64,000 bases of DNA from Sediminibacterium roseum (GTDB lineage: Bacteria > Bacteroidota > Bacteroidia > Chitinophagales > Chitinophagaceae), in contig NZ_JAACJS010000006.1 of NCBI RefSeq assembly GCF_009939005.1, positions 1 to 64,000 of the forward strand. Direction: 5' to 3'. This document shows, one piece after another, positions 18,030 to 26,821 of the stretch. Under the pieces are notes generated by a model that worked only from the letters and a program-made list of their open reading frames with translations, made no database searches and was not told where the DNA came from. A program made the translations under genes and the position numbers. Positions within the stretch are counted from its first letter, which is position 1. Every line of letters starts with the position of its first letter.

Positions 18030-18761
18030 TCAGGTGTTCCAGATGCGCCAGCTTTCTTCGGCCTGCAGTATCAGCATCTCGTAGCCGTTCTGGGTGCCCG
18101 CTCCGCGCGCCCTGCCCAATTCGAGGAACCTGGTTTCTGCGGGATTATACACAAGGTCATACAGGTGGTGCTCTGTTGTGATGAATTGATAAGGTATTGC
18201 CGGAAAATCATGCACATTAGGATACATCCCTACCGGTGTTGTATTAACGATCAGCTTATGCGTTGCCATGATCTCCCCGGTTATGTCTTCATACGCGATG
18301 GCACCTGCCGATGCACTCCGGGAAACATACTGAACACCGATGCCAAGCTTGTGCAACACAAACTCAACCGCCGCAGAAGCGCCCCCTGTACCAAGAACGA
18401 GTGCTTTGGTGTGGTACGACCTGAGAAAAGGCGCCAGCGATTGCTCAAACCCGACCACATCTGTATTGTGCCCTTTGAGAGCGCCGTTTTTGATGTCAAC
18501 ACAATTGCATGCGCCCATTGCCTTTACAGCATCAGTGCTTTCATGCAGGAAACCAAGTACCTGTTTTTTGTAGGGAATGGTGATGTTGAACCCACGCAGA
18601 TCCTTGTACCGTTCAAGCACTGCTCGTAATTCTTCGATATCGGGAAGGGAAAAATTATCATAAACGCAGTCTGTTAACCCAAGCTTCCCGAATTTCTCTG
18701 TAAAATATTGCTGCGAAAAAGAATGCGTGAGCGGGTATCCGAGAAGGCCAAAACGGGGCAT
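18030..18761 (-). CDS. aroE: shikimate dehydrogenase
   Basis: 243 residues from the ATG at 18761. An ATG 90 bp upstream would add a Arg/His-rich tail that no AroE has, so it is rejected. The enzyme reduces 3-dehydroshikimate with NADPH in the chorismate pathway. Visible are the substrate motif GYPLTHSFSQ, the catalytic lysine in FNITIPYKKQ, the catalytic Asp in GHNTDVVGFEQ, the NADP loop LGTGGASAAV and the closing QNGYEMLILQAEESW. The usual GAVNT is GACNC here. It follows comA by 92 bp and is probably in one operon with comA and perhaps the TPR gene. Confidence 0.93.
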   Translation of the reverse strand: MPRFGLLGYPLTHSFSQQYFTEKFGKLGLTDCVYDNFSLPDIEELRAVLERYKDLRGFNITIPYKKQVLGFLHESTDAVKAMGACNCVDIKNGALKGHNTDVVGFEQSLAPFLRSYHTKALVLGTGGASAAVEFVLHKLGIGVQYVSRSASAGAIAYEDITGEIMATHKLIVNTTPVGMYPNVHDFPAIPYQFITTEHHLYDLVYNPAETRFLELGRARGAGTQNGYEMLILQAEESWRIWNT

Positions 18762-18853
18762 AAAGGCGTTTTTTCGTAAGGGTAACGGGTGTGTTCGTCG
18801 TGAATGGTGAATAAGGAATGACCGGCGCTGGTGCGGCCGGCCATTCAACATCG

Positions 18854-19615
18854 TTATTTATTGAGGAACAACTCAAATGTGTCTCCCCTCAAACCGATCC
18901 GCATTGCTTCCAGCGGAATCACTTCGTTAGGGGCGATGTTGCCGAGGTTTACGTTGCAGCCGATGAGTTCGAGGAAATAAAGTTGTTGTGCTTTCTGCGG
19001 AGCTTCCCATATGATCTTTTCTTCCGGGATCTGTGTAAGGATCTCCTGCACCAGGCCCTCTCTTACTTCACCGCTGCCGCGGTAAATACCAACGTTGCCC
19101 GCTTCACGCGCCTCGGCGATCACGTAGGAAGAACCTGCTTCAAGCTCTGCACGCATCAGCTCGATCCATTTATAGGGTGGTATGATGTGCGCGGCATCTT
19201 TGCTACCCACCTCACTTAATACAGTAGCATGTTTGGTAAGCTTTTCGATATAACCACATTTTTCTGCATGCGGAATGCTCACCGAGCCATCACTTACTTC
19301 AACATATTTGATACCGTAATCTTTGCAGACGGCGATATAATCGTCGAACTGGTTCCTGATCAGGAACGCTTCAAACAAAGTACCGCCAAAATAAATAGGA
19401 ATATTGTAAGAATGATACACTTCAATTTTCTCACGCAGGTTTGGTGTTACAAAAGAAGTTCCGAAACCCAGTTTCACAATATCAATATGCGGTCGGGTTA
19501 CGCTTACAAAATCGTGAACCTCGTTGATGCTGAGCCCCTTATCCATCACCATCGTTAAGCCTGATGTACGGGGTTGCGTGGTGCGCTGCGGGATTTGAGT
19601 AAGATTAAAATTCAT
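18854..19615 (-). CDS. comA: phosphosulfolactate synthase family protein (ComA)
   Basis: 253 residues from the ATG at 19615; the -7 box TATCTTTG at 19640-19647 rules out an ATG at 19642. ComA adds sulfite to phosphoenolpyruvate to form phosphosulfolactate, known from archaeal coenzyme M synthesis. The TIM-barrel landmarks are present: GLTMVMDKGLSINEVHDF, IDIVKLGFGTSFV, IYFGGTLFEAF, YVEVSDGSVSIP, VLSEVGSKD, and the acidic WIELMRAELEAGSSYVIAE. Coenzyme M is not expected here, and no other coenzyme M gene is nearby. In Bacteroidota a role in sulfonate or sulfonolipid metabolism is a plausible inference. It precedes aroE. Confidence 0.88.
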   Translation of the reverse strand: MNFNLTQIPQRTTQPRTSGLTMVMDKGLSINEVHDFVSVTRPHIDIVKLGFGTSFVTPNLREKIEVYHSYNIPIYFGGTLFEAFLIRNQFDDYIAVCKDYGIKYVEVSDGSVSIPHAEKCGYIEKLTKHATVLSEVGSKDAAHIIPPYKWIELMRAELEAGSSYVIAEAREAGNVGIYRGSGEVREGLVQEILTQIPEEKIIWEAPQKAQQLYFLELIGCNVNLGNIAPNEVIPLEAMRIGLRGDTFELFLNK

Positions 19616-19639
19616 GTGGCTGTTGCTTTTTTTCCGCGG

Positions 19640-19647
19640 CAAAGATA
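19640..19647 (-). promoter_or_regulatory. -7 box of comA
   Basis: TATCTTTG on the minus strand, a perfect TAnnTTTG match, 25 nt upstream of the comA ATG. Confidence 0.6.
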
Positions 19648-19679
19648 GGAAATCAGTGTGGTTATTGTTTTAAAGTGGA

Positions 19680-19769
19680 TGCCACAGATTTCACGGAGGA
19701 CACAGTTGAATCGCCCAGGATGCCACATCCCCCCAGGAAACAACTGTGTCCTCCGTGAAATCTGTGGCA
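19680..19769. repeat. REP-like long palindrome, copy 1
   Basis: Two perfect 29-bp arms (19680-19708 and 19741-19769) enclose a 32-nt loop. Each arm carries three CAC-starting microrepeats of 9 nt (cacagattt, cacggagga, cacagttg). A close relative is at 54391-54484. It fills the gap between the TPR gene and comA and could act as a bidirectional hairpin or a mobile REP-type element. Confidence 0.85.
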
Positions 19770-19796
19770 AAAAAATGACAATAGGCGTTCACCAAC

Positions 19797-21218
19797 CTAT
19801 AACTTCTTCCCCTTCTTATACCTCGCCACGATATCAACCACCTGGTTATTCTGTAGAATGGAAGGATTGAGCTCGATGAATTTCTTAAGGTGTTTCGGCG
19901 CTTTCTCCATCGCTGTTTCGAGTTTCAGCAGGGCCTCTTTTGTTTTGCCCTGGATGAACAGGATGGTGCTGTAATAGAACAGGAATACGGGTTTCCCGTC
20001 GGTGGCCTTCGTGGCGGCCATGCATTGTTCCACAGCTTCGTCGTAAAATTCGGCCTTGATCAGGCAGCGGATCAACGCTTCCCAACCGGCCACGTTTTTT
20101 GATTTGTGGCGAACAACGGACCCGAAATACTGGATCGCGTCTTTGTATTGCTTGAGATGCATCTTGCACTCTCCCATTGCCAGGTTGTACTCGGGCACGG
20201 TGCGGTGGATGCGCATGGCATTGTCCAGCTGCTTGATGGCCGGTTGCCACTGCTCCTCCAGCATATAGGTTACGGCGATCTTGTAATGCAGTTTGCTGTC
20301 GTCCGGGTTGAGGTGTACCGCTTTTTTGTAATGAAACCTTGCCTGTGCATAGTTTTCCATCCTGTGGTAGCAGTGGCCAATGGCCTCGTATATCACATCT
20401 TCCGGGCGGGTAAGCTCCAGCACTTTTTCCAGCACTTCGATGGCTTCCTTGTATTTGCGCAGGCGCAGGTAGGCATCGCCCATGTTGCGGTAGGCATAAT
20501 CAAACTTTTCGTCGATCGCCACGGCGTATTGGTAGGCGTCGATCGACTTTTCGTAGAGTTTCAGTCCCTGGTAAGCCGCGGCCAGGTTGAACCAGGCCAG
20601 CTCGCTGAACGGAAACTCCTCTATGATCTGCTGGTGCAAACGGATGCTTTCTTCGTTGCGGCCGGTAAAATCGGTCCAGAAACAGATCTTATACAACGCT
20701 TCTTCATTCGACGGATCGGTTTCCAGGATAAGCTTCAGGCAATCAAAGACCTTGTCAAATTCTTCGTAATCGTCGTACACATCCGCCAATTCAAACAAAA
20801 GGTCGATCTTTTCCTCGCCCTCAAACAGCGAAAGTGCAGTCTCGAGCAGTTCTATGGCATTCGCCTGCTGGTCGAGCGCCAGGTAGGCATCTGTTTTAAG
20901 AATATAGAGATTCAGGTCGCTGGCATCGTATAACTCTGCCGTTTCGAGTATATCGAGGGCCTCCCTGTATTTGCGCGTGGCGAGCAACAGATCAGCTTTT
21001 TTTATCATAAGCTGGGAGGAATAGGGAAACTGGGACAAACCTATCTCGGCCGCCTCAAGTGCTTCCGGCAGGTCATCTTTTTCATCAAAATGGTCGATAA
21101 TGCGTTCAAAAGCATCTTCTTCGAGAAAAGTATGGGTTCTGCCGTTCTTGAGGTTCTGGTATTGTCTGAGGAGTTCTTTTAGCTCTTCGCGGTCTTCGCG
21201 GTACGGATTTTCTCGCAT
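19797..21218 (-). CDS. tetratricopeptide repeat protein
   Basis: 473 residues, no signal peptide and therefore probably cytosolic. At least nine 34-residue TPR helical pairs are visible, for example KADLLLATRKYREALDILE, AWFNLAAAYQGLKLYEKSID, AYRNMGDAYLRLRKYKEAIE and IGHCYHRMENYAQARFHYKK, each with the W/L-G-Y-A-P spacing. The N-terminal 60 residues are charged helix. TPR arrays are scaffolds for protein partners; none is identified. It lies upstream of comA and aroE on the same strand, but the REP-like hairpin (19680-19769) separates it from comA. Confidence 0.9.
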   Translation of the reverse strand: MRENPYREDREELKELLRQYQNLKNGRTHTFLEEDAFERIIDHFDEKDDLPEALEAAEIGLSQFPYSSQLMIKKADLLLATRKYREALDILETAELYDASDLNLYILKTDAYLALDQQANAIELLETALSLFEGEEKIDLLFELADVYDDYEEFDKVFDCLKLILETDPSNEEALYKICFWTDFTGRNEESIRLHQQIIEEFPFSELAWFNLAAAYQGLKLYEKSIDAYQYAVAIDEKFDYAYRNMGDAYLRLRKYKEAIEVLEKVLELTRPEDVIYEAIGHCYHRMENYAQARFHYKKAVHLNPDDSKLHYKIAVTYMLEEQWQPAIKQLDNAMRIHRTVPEYNLAMGECKMHLKQYKDAIQYFGSVVRHKSKNVAGWEALIRCLIKAEFYDEAVEQCMAATKATDGKPVFLFYYSTILFIQGKTKEALLKLETAMEKAPKHLKKFIELNPSILQNNQVVDIVARYKKGKKL

Positions 21219-21336
21219 TGGCTATTAGGTTTATACAATTTATGACTAAAAAACCTGTCTGGCACGTAATTAGACAGGATTTCTTTGTTAACTAATGTTA
21301 ATAAAATCAGAATTGGGTAGTTATTATGAAAAGTTG

Positions 21337-21344
21337 TACATTTG
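21337..21344 (+). promoter_or_regulatory. -7 box giving a near-leaderless transcript
   Basis: TACATTTG lies 7 nt before the ATG at 21352. With the TSS expected about 4 nt after the box, the leader would be about 4 nt. Confidence 0.6.
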
Positions 21345-21351
21345 TATCGTA

Positions 21352-21693
21352 ATGAAGACAAAGCAAATCATAAAAAAAGCCTCGATCGTAGCCATTCTCG
21401 TGATGGTTATACAGATGGCGTATGCTTCGTTCTCATTCACCGGTATCGCTGATGAGAAGCTGAAAACGGGTAAATATTCCCTGAAAAACTTCAGTTCGCT
21501 TTCTCACAAAGGCTTATCCTTTTCATCGCTCAAGGCAAATCTCCAGTACAAAGGGCCACAGGCTTTACCTGGATCTACAGGCGCCGAGGCGAATACGCTG
21601 CGTTTCGACAATGGCAACACTACTTTCGTTTATGCTTACAAAGTGAAAGTAAAAGTGCCTAAGTTCAAAACACCTTCTCCGGCGCAACACTAA
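21352..21693 (+). CDS. small secreted protein of unknown function
   Basis: 113 residues. The ATG at 21352 is chosen because the -7 box lies just upstream, leaving no room for the in-frame start at 21295. The N-terminus KTKQIIKKASIVAILVMVIQ is a signal peptide with cleavage likely after AYA. The mature ~88 residues are basic and Ser-rich (KNFSSLSHKGLSFSSL), with a final FVYAYKVKVKVPKFKTP strand. No family recognised. It is divergent from the TPR gene. Confidence 0.65.
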   Translation: MKTKQIIKKASIVAILVMVIQMAYASFSFTGIADEKLKTGKYSLKNFSSLSHKGLSFSSLKANLQYKGPQALPGSTGAEANTLRFDNGNTTFVYAYKVKVKVPKFKTPSPAQH

Positions 21694-21889
21694 TTCATTT
21701 TTCTTTTATTGGTTTATGGATGATTCGTGTATTTTTTATGCCGTCATGAATCGTGACATTATACCAATGCTCGTTGGATCCGCCAACCGATCATTGCCTC
21801 CTAATAACAAATTACCCGGGTAAAAAGTTGAAGCAGTTGTGATATGATGACCTTCTCTCTATAAAAGGCCGAGGCTTGTTCCTGCTGAA

Positions 21890-22519
21890 TCAATTCAACA
21901 ACCTGTAACCGCTGGTGGGCAGGTCGAATTTTGAAGCCGGCACCGGGCTGATGTTGATCTTGGTGGCCGTGTATTTGATCTTCTTGTTATCCGCCTCTGC
22001 TTCATATTCCAAAACAAAACCGGGAATGTCTTTGAACTGGTATTCAAACTCCTTAACCGATGGAACAATGGCGGTGGCATAATACAAATTAAAGTTGCTG
22101 CCGTCTTTCATCTGGATCACTGCTTTTTTACACTCGTACCCCAGGATCGTCTTTGTTTCCGACTGTGAAAGCGAGACCGTCATCCCCTCGTACTTTTTAT
22201 TTTCCGCGGCCCATTTTGCATTGTCGAGCCTGGTCATGAATTTATTGTTGCCAAACTCCCGCAGTATTACCGCGCTTCCGCTGTTCTTGTTGTACAACAA
22301 CGTTTGGGTGAAAGATGGGCTCACAAGATCCGTACGGCTGTCGTTTCCCTTGATGTAAACCGTTTTTGTACTTGCCTTCAGTGATTCGGTCACATCCTTG
22401 TCTGCATTGCCGTCGTCCGTTGCGATCGCAAAGGTAACCGTACAATCCGCTACCACGCGCTGCGCCGTAGCAACAAATACCGTTAATGAAAAAAGAAGCG
22501 AAGTAAAAATGGCTTTCAT
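21890..22519 (-). CDS. secreted GLPGLI-like protein
   Basis: 209 residues from the ATG at 22519; a longer frame to 22651 has no signal peptide at its start. The signal peptide is KAIFTSLLFSLTVFVATAQ. The core KTILGYECKKAVIQMKDGSN followed by LYYATAIVPSVKEF and DIPGFVLEYE follows the GLPGLI-family pattern (I-x-G-Y-x-C-x-K-A, then I/L-P-G-x-x-L-E). The family is Bacteroidota-specific and of unknown function; two-sheet outer-membrane lipoprotein-carrier-like folds are suspected. It lies downstream of yidC but has a -7-like box TACCTTGG at 22526-22533. Confidence 0.7.
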   Translation of the reverse strand: MKAIFTSLLFSLTVFVATAQRVVADCTVTFAIATDDGNADKDVTESLKASTKTVYIKGNDSRTDLVSPSFTQTLLYNKNSGSAVILREFGNNKFMTRLDNAKWAAENKKYEGMTVSLSQSETKTILGYECKKAVIQMKDGSNFNLYYATAIVPSVKEFEYQFKDIPGFVLEYEAEADNKKIKYTATKINISPVPASKFDLPTSGYRLLN

Positions 22520-22670
22520 AATACAGCCAAGGTAACGAAAATTTCCCGTGCGCAGGGCCGGGGTTTTGTTAAAAGAACCATTGAAGTGCGCTAAAAAAAC
22601 AAGGTTACAAAAAATCCAAGCTTCTCCTGGCTTTCTGTAACCTTGCTCCATGCATCTTATTGCGCAGCGA

Positions 22671-24515
22671 TTATTTCTTCTTCGCCTGCTTATCCTTCAT
22701 TTCCTGCAATTTCTTCTGGCTTTCCATCATCTGGTCGTACCGCTCCTGCCATTTGCTTTTTGTTTTCGGGGCCTTTCGTTTGGCCTCGATATCGGCCAAT
22801 ATCTTATCGTGGTTGATGATGTAATTCTGTATCACGAACTGCAACCCGAGCGTAACGATGTTTGAAACGGTATAATACCACGTCAACGCCGATGGAAGCT
22901 TGTTGAAGATGAACAGCAACATGAACGGGAATATATACGGCATGTATTTCAAAGCCGGGTTGTCCTGCGTTGGCGTCATGTTCATATTGTAGATCGAGAT
23001 CAAAAAGCTGGTGAGTACTGCCGTGATGGTAAACAGGCTCACATGATCCCCATATCCCGGGATGCTGAAGGGCAGGTGTGCGATCGAATCGTAAGACGAA
23101 AGATCATGGCTCCACAAAAACTCCTGTCCGCGCAGCGCTATGTTCGAGTTAAAGAAGCTGTACAATGCAAAGAAGATCGGGATCTGCAGCAAGGCAGGAA
23201 TACATCCACCCAATGCACTTACACCGCCTTCCCTGAACAGTTTCATCTGGGCCATGGCAAAGCCCTGTTTGTCGTCGCCGAATTTCTTTTTCATCTCATC
23301 CAGTTCCGGGCGCAATACTTTCATTTTTGCGCCGCTGAGGTAACTTTTGTAAGTAAGCGGGGCCGTTACCAGGCGGATGAACAAAGTGAGCAACAATACC
23401 ACCCATCCATAGTTCTTTACAAACTTTGCAAAGAAATCAAACACATTCATGATGATGTATTTGTTGATCGGGCGAACGAACGCGTACATGTCGCGGCCAA
23501 GGTTCACGATCTTGTCCATTTCAGGCGCCTGTTTCTTCAGGATGCTGTAATCGTTAGGGCCATAATACATCTGGAACGGAACGCTTACCGAACCCGCAAC
23601 CGGCACCTTGATCTGCATGGCCGCATCTGCTGTTGCCAGGCCTTTGCTTGAATCTGTTTTGCGCGACCAGGTTACCTGCCCGCTGTTAAAGCTGTTTTTC
23701 GCGATCAGTGTGCTGTTGAAAAACTGCTGCACCATACCGATCCACTGAACGGGCTCTTCAAATTTCCTTTCCGTTTTCGCGGATATATAATCGAAACTGC
23801 CGCCCTCTGAAAAAGTGATGTTCGATTGTGTTCTTTCGTAATCGGATTGTTTCTCTGCCTGGAAAGTTTCTGCATGCCAGTTCACGTTCATTTGTCCCTG
23901 GCTGAGCAATTTGTCTGCCCCTGTAAGCGATACGTTCCAATCCAGCATGTAAGCGTCTTCTTTCAAAACATACTGGTGCGTAATGCTCTCGCCATTGGGC
24001 GCCGTGAGGGTGAAGTTTACGGTCTGGCTCTTATCGGCATTCACCATAGGCTGGGCCGCGTTGAAATAGAGTGCGCTGGTTTGCGTGGAAACATTGGCGG
24101 AAGTGTTTACGCTGTAGCCGAGCTGGTTGCTGCCAGAAAGTACGATCGGTTTGCCGTCGTGGGCAGATTTGTAATTCTTCAGTTCTACCTGCTTAACCTG
24201 GCCGCCTTTACTGGTAAAAGTTACTTTGATCACGCTGTTCTCGATGGTAACCAGTTGTTCCGTACCGAGCGCCGCGGTCTGAAAATCGCCTGCAGAGGAA
24301 ATGCGGGATATTGAATCTCTTTTTAAAGAATCAATTCTTGCCGCAATGGTATCCTGCGGTTTTATATTGGCGAGTCTTATCTTTTCGAGCGAATCTTTTT
24401 TGTGCTGTTCAAATGCACGCGCTTCATTCGTGGTTTTATTGCTGTACCAGAAATAAACAAAAAACAAAAGGCCAAGCAGAACAAACCCAATGACCGTATT
24501 CTTATCCGTCTTCAT
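22671..24515 (-). CDS. yidC: membrane protein insertase YidC
   Basis: 614 residues from the ATG at 24515, which sits 20 nt after a perfect -7 box. YidC inserts and folds inner-membrane proteins alone or with SecYEG. TM1 is the N-terminal VIGFVLLGLLFFVYFWYS. A large periplasmic beta domain follows (about 60-360). Then come the conserved 60KD_IMP core: WVVLLLTLFIRLVTAPLTYK with the essential groove arginine, MKVLRPELDEMKKKF, CIPALLQIPIFFALYSFF, and TM5-6 near IFPFMLLFIFNKLPSALTWYY. The C-terminus is a Lys/Gln-rich coiled tail. Usual neighbour pyrG lies four genes away here. Confidence 0.96.
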   Translation of the reverse strand: MKTDKNTVIGFVLLGLLFFVYFWYSNKTTNEARAFEQHKKDSLEKIRLANIKPQDTIAARIDSLKRDSISRISSAGDFQTAALGTEQLVTIENSVIKVTFTSKGGQVKQVELKNYKSAHDGKPIVLSGSNQLGYSVNTSANVSTQTSALYFNAAQPMVNADKSQTVNFTLTAPNGESITHQYVLKEDAYMLDWNVSLTGADKLLSQGQMNVNWHAETFQAEKQSDYERTQSNITFSEGGSFDYISAKTERKFEEPVQWIGMVQQFFNSTLIAKNSFNSGQVTWSRKTDSSKGLATADAAMQIKVPVAGSVSVPFQMYYGPNDYSILKKQAPEMDKIVNLGRDMYAFVRPINKYIIMNVFDFFAKFVKNYGWVVLLLTLFIRLVTAPLTYKSYLSGAKMKVLRPELDEMKKKFGDDKQGFAMAQMKLFREGGVSALGGCIPALLQIPIFFALYSFFNSNIALRGQEFLWSHDLSSYDSIAHLPFSIPGYGDHVSLFTITAVLTSFLISIYNMNMTPTQDNPALKYMPYIFPFMLLFIFNKLPSALTWYYTVSNIVTLGLQFVIQNYIINHDKILADIEAKRKAPKTKSKWQERYDQMMESQKKLQEMKDKQAKKK

Positions 24516-24534
24516 ACGAAATTTTGTTGAGCCG

Positions 24535-24542
24535 CAAAGGTA
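24535..24542 (-). promoter_or_regulatory. -7 box of yidC
   Basis: TACCTTTG on the minus strand, identical to the rpsL box, 20 nt from the yidC ATG. Confidence 0.6.
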
Positions 24543-24701
24543 ACGTTTGGAACCAAGATTGCGCCAAAAGTTCGCCACTCGTTAAAATAGTAATAAAACG
24601 CGCTTTTCTGCGACAAATACCGCATTTTACCCGTTTCTTTATGCTTCCCGCTTCAACCAACCCGGCTTCTACCCTTTTTCCAGGCTTTTAAAACATTTTC
24701 T

Positions 24702-25901
24702 ATGCAGGAAAATACAAACCCTGTTTTCCAGGCGGAAAGGCATGCGCCATCCCGCTTTACCCGCTTTTTGTGGTGGCTGTCTACCGCCGAGGATGAACTG
24801 TTGCAGGACTGTGTGGTGGACCGCAGCCGCTATGCCATTGTTGGCTGGACGGTTTTGGCAACCTGGTCGTTTGCAACGTTGGCGTGGACCTATTTTTTCA
24901 GCACGGTGGTAAGCCATTGGGCCGTGGCTGTTTTGCTTGGTGTTTTTATGGGCGGGATCATCCTTACCATCGACAGGGCGCTGATCAAGGGCATCAGCCG
25001 CTCGAACAAAAAAAGATGGGTGCCCTTTGCATTCAGGGGTGCGCTGGCATTGGTGATCGGCCTGTTCATGGCGCAGCCGGCTTTGCTGTATTTATTCGAT
25101 AAAGAGATCCATGTTCAGATCTCGCTCGATAATGAGCAGCGCAAAAAAGAGAAACGCCAGAAACAGGATTCGCTTTATTACGCGGAACGCTCCGTTCTTC
25201 AGCAACAAAAAAACAAGATCACCAGCGAACTCGGCACACGTTACGCAGAAGTTTCAGCCGCGCGCGATGCATTTATCGCAGAAACCGATGGAACCGGTGG
25301 CAGCAGGAAGATCGGGTTGAAAGACATTGCGCAGGCAAAACAAAGCACCTACGAGAAACTGGATGCCGATTACCGGTTGAAAGAAACAGGAGCGCGCCCG
25401 GAGCTGCAGCGCATCGACAGTTCCATCGCGGCCATCGATGCCTCCATTCAAAAGGAGCAGGCATCGTTTGAAACCTTGCTGAACGATGGTTTCATCACAC
25501 GCATAGAAGCGCTGAACCATCTTGTGCAGAACAATGGGTCGGTCGCATTTCGTTATTACCTGCTCGTGGCCATTTTGTTGCTGATCGAATTGATGCCCGT
25601 CATCTCCAAAACCATGTTACCCGAAGGAAGCTACGATGAGAAAGTTGCGCTGCGCGAAAAACTGGAAACGGAACTTACACAAAACAACCATCGCCGCTCA
25701 CTTGCATTAAAGGAACTTTACAACGAAACCGCGTTTGAACAGGATTCGGTATTCATCAAAGATTTCTTTGCCCAAACGGAAAAAGAAAGAAGAGAAAAAA
25801 TGATGGCTGCACTGAAAACCTGGAAGGAAGAAAAAACAAAAAGCTTTGATGGTTTGTGGGAAGACATGAAGAACGATATGCTGACGAAGCAGGAATCGTG
25901 A
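24702..25901 (+). CDS. DUF4407 membrane protein
   Basis: 399 residues. Membrane segments: about 48-68 (VGWTVLATWSFATLAWTYFF), 72-95 (ending GGIILTIDRALIKG, the DUF4407 hallmark), 107-130 (FRGALALVIGLFMAQPALL), and 280-300 (FRYYLLVAILLLIELMPVIS). Between TM3 and TM4 is a long charged coiled-coil region (about 135-265). The C-terminal tail is again helical and charged. Function unknown; the architecture suggests a membrane-anchored coiled-coil scaffold. It is divergent from yidC and the only rightward gene between yidC and pyrG. Confidence 0.85.
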   Translation: MQENTNPVFQAERHAPSRFTRFLWWLSTAEDELLQDCVVDRSRYAIVGWTVLATWSFATLAWTYFFSTVVSHWAVAVLLGVFMGGIILTIDRALIKGISRSNKKRWVPFAFRGALALVIGLFMAQPALLYLFDKEIHVQISLDNEQRKKEKRQKQDSLYYAERSVLQQQKNKITSELGTRYAEVSAARDAFIAETDGTGGSRKIGLKDIAQAKQSTYEKLDADYRLKETGARPELQRIDSSIAAIDASIQKEQASFETLLNDGFITRIEALNHLVQNNGSVAFRYYLLVAILLLIELMPVISKTMLPEGSYDEKVALREKLETELTQNNHRRSLALKELYNETAFEQDSVFIKDFFAQTEKERREKMMAALKTWKEEKTKSFDGLWEDMKNDMLTKQES

Positions 25902-25922
25902 CGCGAATTCAACAACCGCAAT

Positions 25923-26753
25923 TTATTTTCTTGGCCGCAGAATCACTTTCACATAAGAGGTCTTTGCAAAATCTGAAGAAAAATTGATCTCCCAACGCTG
26001 CCGGTTTGCGGTGATCACCATCAACCCGGTATTGGGCGGAATGGAGCCGAGGTTATCGGCCACAAAAGAAATGGAATGCGTATTTGTTGTTTTGTTGCTG
26101 ATGGTATGTTTCAACGCCTGTGTAGACAATGCCGCGTTTGAAAATACCACGGCATCATTGTCTGTGAGCGTGATCATATCGCCATCAACAATACCATTGT
26201 CGTAAAGCTGCACAAATGCAGAATCCGCATCGATCACAATTTCTTTAATGAGCGTGAGTTCGCGTGGCTTTTGGGGCGGTGTTGGTTTGGGGGCCGGGGC
26301 AACCACTTCTACTTTCGGCAATGCATCCACCGGCTCCTGGAACGATAAGGTGAAAGAGCCAGGCAAACAGCTTGCAGCATTGGTAATGGGTTTGTACACA
26401 CCGAGCAGCATTTTGTTCTTCACTTCAACCACATCCAACTCAAGCAAACACACAGCGTCTTTGTTCCTGTAGTTGGTGCGTACAACCTCCGTTTCGCGGA
26501 TGCTCAGGCGGCCGTTTTTGATGGTGCCCCGCAAACTCGTTTCGCAATACAGGGTTTGATTGCCCGACATTCCCGTACCCCATACCTCGCCATTCTCTAT
26601 TTTTGTAATGCGGATGGAATAATTAAAAGTAGTGATCGAATCCTTCATCAACCCCTTCCACTCTCCCGCGTAAGGGCTTTGCTGCTGCGCACCGGCCGAC
26701 AAAAAAAGAAAACTAAAACTTACCGTTGTGATGAATAGACGCAGTTTGTGCAT
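25923..26753 (-). CDS. secreted two-domain protein of unknown function
   Basis: 276 residues with a signal peptide ending SAGAQ. Domain 1 (about 25-140) is a beta-sheet unit beginning SPYAGEWKGLMKDSIT with alternating strands (YSIRITKIENGEVWGTG, TLYCETSLRGTIKNGRLSI). A Pro-rich linker (PAPKPTPPQKPREL, about 150-165) leads to domain 2, a beta sandwich (KEIVIDADSAFVQLYDNGIVDGD) seen in other Bacteroidota secreted proteins that end in an immunoglobulin-like unit (VADNLGSIPPNTGLMVITAN). No enzymatic motif. It follows the peptidase gene by 68 bp, same strand. Confidence 0.7.
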   Translation of the reverse strand: MHKLRLFITTVSFSFLFLSAGAQQQSPYAGEWKGLMKDSITTFNYSIRITKIENGEVWGTGMSGNQTLYCETSLRGTIKNGRLSIRETEVVRTNYRNKDAVCLLELDVVEVKNKMLLGVYKPITNAASCLPGSFTLSFQEPVDALPKVEVVAPAPKPTPPQKPRELTLIKEIVIDADSAFVQLYDNGIVDGDMITLTDNDAVVFSNAALSTQALKHTISNKTTNTHSISFVADNLGSIPPNTGLMVITANRQRWEINFSSDFAKTSYVKVILRPRK

Positions 26754-26821
26754 GGCCGTTAAACAGGTTAGCCATCAAAGTACATTATTCATTGTTAATG
26801 TAAGTTAAAATCTTCCTGCCC

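Noticed and set aside
18762..18851. N-terminal extension of aroE
   Set aside because: Arg/His-rich tail absent from the family; the ATG at 18761 starts the conserved GYPL region.
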